Assembly: GCF_000418555.1 (NCBI RefSeq)
Contig: NZ_ATKM01000024.1
Coordinates: forward strand, 124,001-188,000
Direction: 5' to 3'
DNA: 64,000 nucleotides
Source of the DNA: Pseudomonas sp. P818
GTDB lineage: Bacteria; Pseudomonadota; Gammaproteobacteria; Pseudomonadales; Pseudomonadaceae
Under the pieces are notes generated by a model. That model searched no databases and was not told the origin of the DNA. It saw nothing but the letters and a program-made list of their open reading frames with translations. The translations under genes and the position numbers were made by a program. This document shows, piece by piece, positions 62,233 through 64,000 of this stretch; positions within the stretch are counted from its first letter, which is position 1; each line of letters opens with the position of its first letter.

Positions 62233-64000
<1,768 letters not shown>

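Overview
The window is a piece of a Pseudomonas chromosome. The evidence is high GC content, a Pseudomonas-type 16S/23S/5S operon, and long runs of genes in an order I remember from P. aeruginosa: gmk-rpoZ-spoT-ridA, oxyR-recG-HDOD gene-hupB-rubredoxin reductase, phoB-phoR, ubiC-ubiA, glutarate genes with gcdR, and pntAA-pntAB-pntB. The start of the 16S gene and the presence of a second flagellar cluster suggest the P. mendocina/oleovorans (Ectopseudomonas) side of the genus. That species-level placement is an inference.

Layout. 0-4.3 kb: end of yicC, then gmk, rpoZ, spoT and ridA (nucleotide metabolism, RNA polymerase omega, stringent response, imine detoxification), followed by a 156-bp MITE-like element. 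4.5-7.7 kb: a lipoprotein, a LysE exporter with an AraC regulator, and a reductase-like SDR. 7.9-12.4 kb: oxyR, recG and a YbaK-HDOD fusion with a near-ideal Vfr/CRP site. 12.4-15.5 kb: a small exported protein, an SCP2-like protein, HU, and a rubredoxin reductase next to the last codons of a lost rubredoxin gene. 15.7-23.5 kb: an outer-membrane barrel, a CorC/HlyC-type membrane protein, phoR-phoB with a Pho box, a Schlafen/AlbA_2 regulator with a 12-bp tandem repeat, ubiA and ubiC.

23.8-38.3 kb: a second, lateral-type (Flag-2) flagellar locus in two divergent arms. One arm reads left: a sigma-54 activator (LafK type), fliE, fliF, fliG, fliH, fliI, fliJ, flgM, flgN. The other reads right: fliM, fliN, fliP, fliQ, fliR, flhB, flhA. 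Together they encode the export gate, C-ring and MS-ring. Rod, hook, filament, stator and sigma-28 genes are not in the window. A PilZ gene follows.

39.0-44.6 kb: a complete rRNA operon on the minus strand with three tandem promoters. Its spacer keeps tRNA-Ile but only 27 nt of tRNA-Ala, and a short second 5S tail with its own terminator lies beyond the 5S gene. 44.6-51.5 kb: glutarate catabolism (CoA-transferase, gcdH, divergent gcdR) and the proton-translocating transhydrogenase. 51.8-55.4 kb: two DUF1127 genes sharing a CTGTACTG operator motif, then two exported DUF2388 proteins coupled to a large periplasmic DUF4105 protein with two possible peptidase active sites. 55.4-64 kb: a GFA-type zinc protein, an AEC transporter, a periplasmic binding protein, an orphan PilT/PilU ATPase, a Na/Pi-type transporter behind a leader with competing hairpins, an NCS2 permease and a fused TRAP permease cut by the window end.

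Three genes (corC-like, phoR, fliR) carry short insertions whose sequence is copied from 75-150 bp away. Together with the truncated rubredoxin and tRNA-Ala, this points to local rearrangement as a recurring theme. No CRISPR array, prophage or transposase gene was found.
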